Made by a program: the position numbers and the translations under genes | Shown here: piece by piece, positions 63,190 to 64,000 of the stretch | Layout: each line of letters begins with the position of its first letter | Position numbering within the stretch: position 1 is the first letter of the stretch | Notes under the pieces: generated by a model | Databases searched by the model: none | What the model saw: only the letters and a program-made list of their open reading frames with translations | What the model was told of the DNA's origin: nothing | Source: Sphingobium baderi | GTDB taxonomy: Bacteria; Pseudomonadota; Alphaproteobacteria; Sphingomonadales; Sphingomonadaceae | Assembly: GCF_001456115.1 (NCBI RefSeq) | Contig: NZ_CP013264.1 | Span: 2,622,501-2,686,500, forward strand | Length of the DNA stretch: 64,000 bases | Direction of reading: 5' to 3'

Positions 63190-64000
63190 GGAGAAGCGCC
63201 CTTTGCAGGCGGCTCAGCGCCTCGTTCGATTCCGGCAGCCCGATCCTGAGCCAGCGCGGATTATGATCGAAGGGCCGCGTCAGGATCGCCCGCTGTGCAA
63301 GGCGCTCAAATAATGCCATCGCATCGTCCGTCGCGATCAGCGTGAAAAGAGGACATGCGCCCATCGGCCGATAGCCGCAGCCGATCAATATTTCGTCCAG
63401 CCGCAGCCTTTCGCGGCGCAGGCGATTCCGCGTTGCGGCAATCCACTCATGATCGGCATAAGCGGCCGCGCCAATGGCGATGGCTGCCGCGGAAATGGGC
63501 CACGCACCAAGCTTTCGTCGCATCTGATCGACGATGGCTTCGGGCCCTAGCAGGAACCCCAGCCGTAGGCCTGCCAGCCCAAAGAATTTGCCGAAGGATC
63601 GAAAGATCAGCAATCGACGATGGTCGGCAATGTCGGGGGCCAGACTGTGCGTCGGATCGCTGTCGGCGAAGGCTTCGTCGACGATCAGCCATCCCTCTTC
63701 TGCGCGATTGTCTGCAAGGGCGAGCAGCGCATCGCGCGTCCAGTGGCGCCCATCAGGATTGTTGGGATTGGCAAGGATGAGGACGCCGCTTTCGGGATTG
63801 GACGGTGAGGCCGACGAAACGGCGGACGATACTGGAAACATCTCTTCATGCGTGCGGTAGGTGGGGGCGAGATATTGCGCTTCCGGGCCGAGCAGGCTGC
63901 TCACGATACGCAGGCCCGTTTCGGTTCCGGGAAGCGCGCAAAGATGCCTGGGGTCCACGCCGAAATAGAGTGCGGCGGTTCTTTCCATCTCCCGCAGGTT
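63182..64000 (-). CDS. cobC: Threonine-phosphate decarboxylase-like aminotransferase (5' end outside window)
   Basis: The C-terminal ~272 residues of a fold type I PLP enzyme of the CobC/CobD (L-threonine-O-3-phosphate decarboxylase) group, which makes aminopropanol phosphate for the cobalamin nucleotide loop. Visible are LPGTETGLRI, VLILANPNNPDGR, WLIVDEAFADSDP, the PLP lysine in FRSFGKFFGLAGLRLGF, and the C-terminal RIGLPESNEALSRL. The frame is open to the right edge, so the N-terminus lies outside; an internal ATG at 63988 is unlikely to be the start because the family needs about 50 more residues. Coupled to cobD. Confidence 0.9.
   Translation of the reverse strand, partial: NLREMERTAALYFGVDPRHLCALPGTETGLRIVSSLLGPEAQYLAPTYRTHEEMFPVSSAVSSASPSNPESGVLILANPNNPDGRHWTRDALLALADNRAEEGWLIVDEAFADSDPTHSLAPDIADHRRLLIFRSFGKFFGLAGLRLGFLLGPEAIVDQMRRKLGAWPISAAAIAIGAAAYADHEWIAATRNRLRRERLRLDEILIGCGYRPMGACPLFTLIATDDAMALFERLAQRAILTRPFDHNPRWLRIGLPESNEALSRLQRALLLD

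Overview
This 64 kb window is a chromosomal stretch of a GC-rich alphaproteobacterium, almost certainly a sphingomonad (Sphingomonadales, Sphingomonadaceae). The pointers are the gene content (single LolC/E-type permease with LolD, 5-aminolevulinate synthase HemA, ETF-QO, a ScfR-type regulator next to pccB, a long ProS ending in tyrosine), frequent GTG/TTG starts with 1-8 nt overlaps, and short intergenic repeats of the kind common in sphingomonads. A complete carboxyspermidine-type polyamine pathway, with no homospermidine synthase in the window, fits a spermidine-producing genus such as Sphingobium, Novosphingobium or Sphingopyxis better than Sphingomonas sensu stricto; this genus call is inference. 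I saw no tRNA, rRNA, CRISPR array, prophage or insertion sequence. The region is mostly conserved core genome.

Layout. 1-0.5 kb: 5' part of an Hsp20 gene with a sigma32-type promoter and a ROSE-like leader. 0.9-8 kb: lolC-lolD, a Yip1-family membrane protein, and dnaE. 8-13.4 kb: flavin reductase, a SplB-like radical SAM protein probably made from a leaderless mRNA, a YbjN protein, and the overlapping run udg-slt-moaB. 13.5-23.2 kb (plus strand): ETF-QO, TPR protein, ispE, N-formylglutamate amidohydrolase-like protein, ilvD, a small lipoprotein, nnr, and an RlmD/TrmA-family RNA methyltransferase. 23.2-27.1 kb (minus): polyamine cluster (ODC, carboxynorspermidine decarboxylase and synthase). 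27.2-30.4 kb: DUF1801 protein, GFA protein, a decayed ligase-associated exonuclease pseudogene, and btaA-btaB for betaine lipids behind a Pho box. 30.5-37.1 kb: hemA, murI, plsY, dprA, topA. 37.2-43.6 kb: GGDEF protein, era, rnc, lepB, then pgi and gor. 43.6-54.4 kb: a 2OG-Fe(II) oxygenase, the regulator pccR, and a propionyl-CoA operon (pccB, thiolase, mce, mcm, bioB, pccA). 54.5-57.7 kb: csaA, an MFS transporter, alr. 57.7-60.6 kb: phaA and a PhaC-like hydrolase, divergent from phaR with overlapping start codons. 60.7-64 kb: proS, cobD and the 3' part of cobC.

How the parts work together. The best-integrated module is propionyl-CoA disposal. PccR faces pccB across an array of TTTGC-type palindromes. 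The operon encodes both carboxylase subunits, the epimerase and the B12-dependent mutase, and it contains biotin synthase, which makes the carboxylase cofactor. The cobalamin genes at the right edge could serve the mutase. The second module is phosphate-stress lipid remodelling: btaAB with three 11-bp-spaced Pho-box repeats 42 bp upstream of btaA. The third is polyamine synthesis through carboxylated intermediates.

Start sites were chosen from ribosome-binding sites, stop-start overlaps and family N-termini; where the evidence is weak the entry says so.
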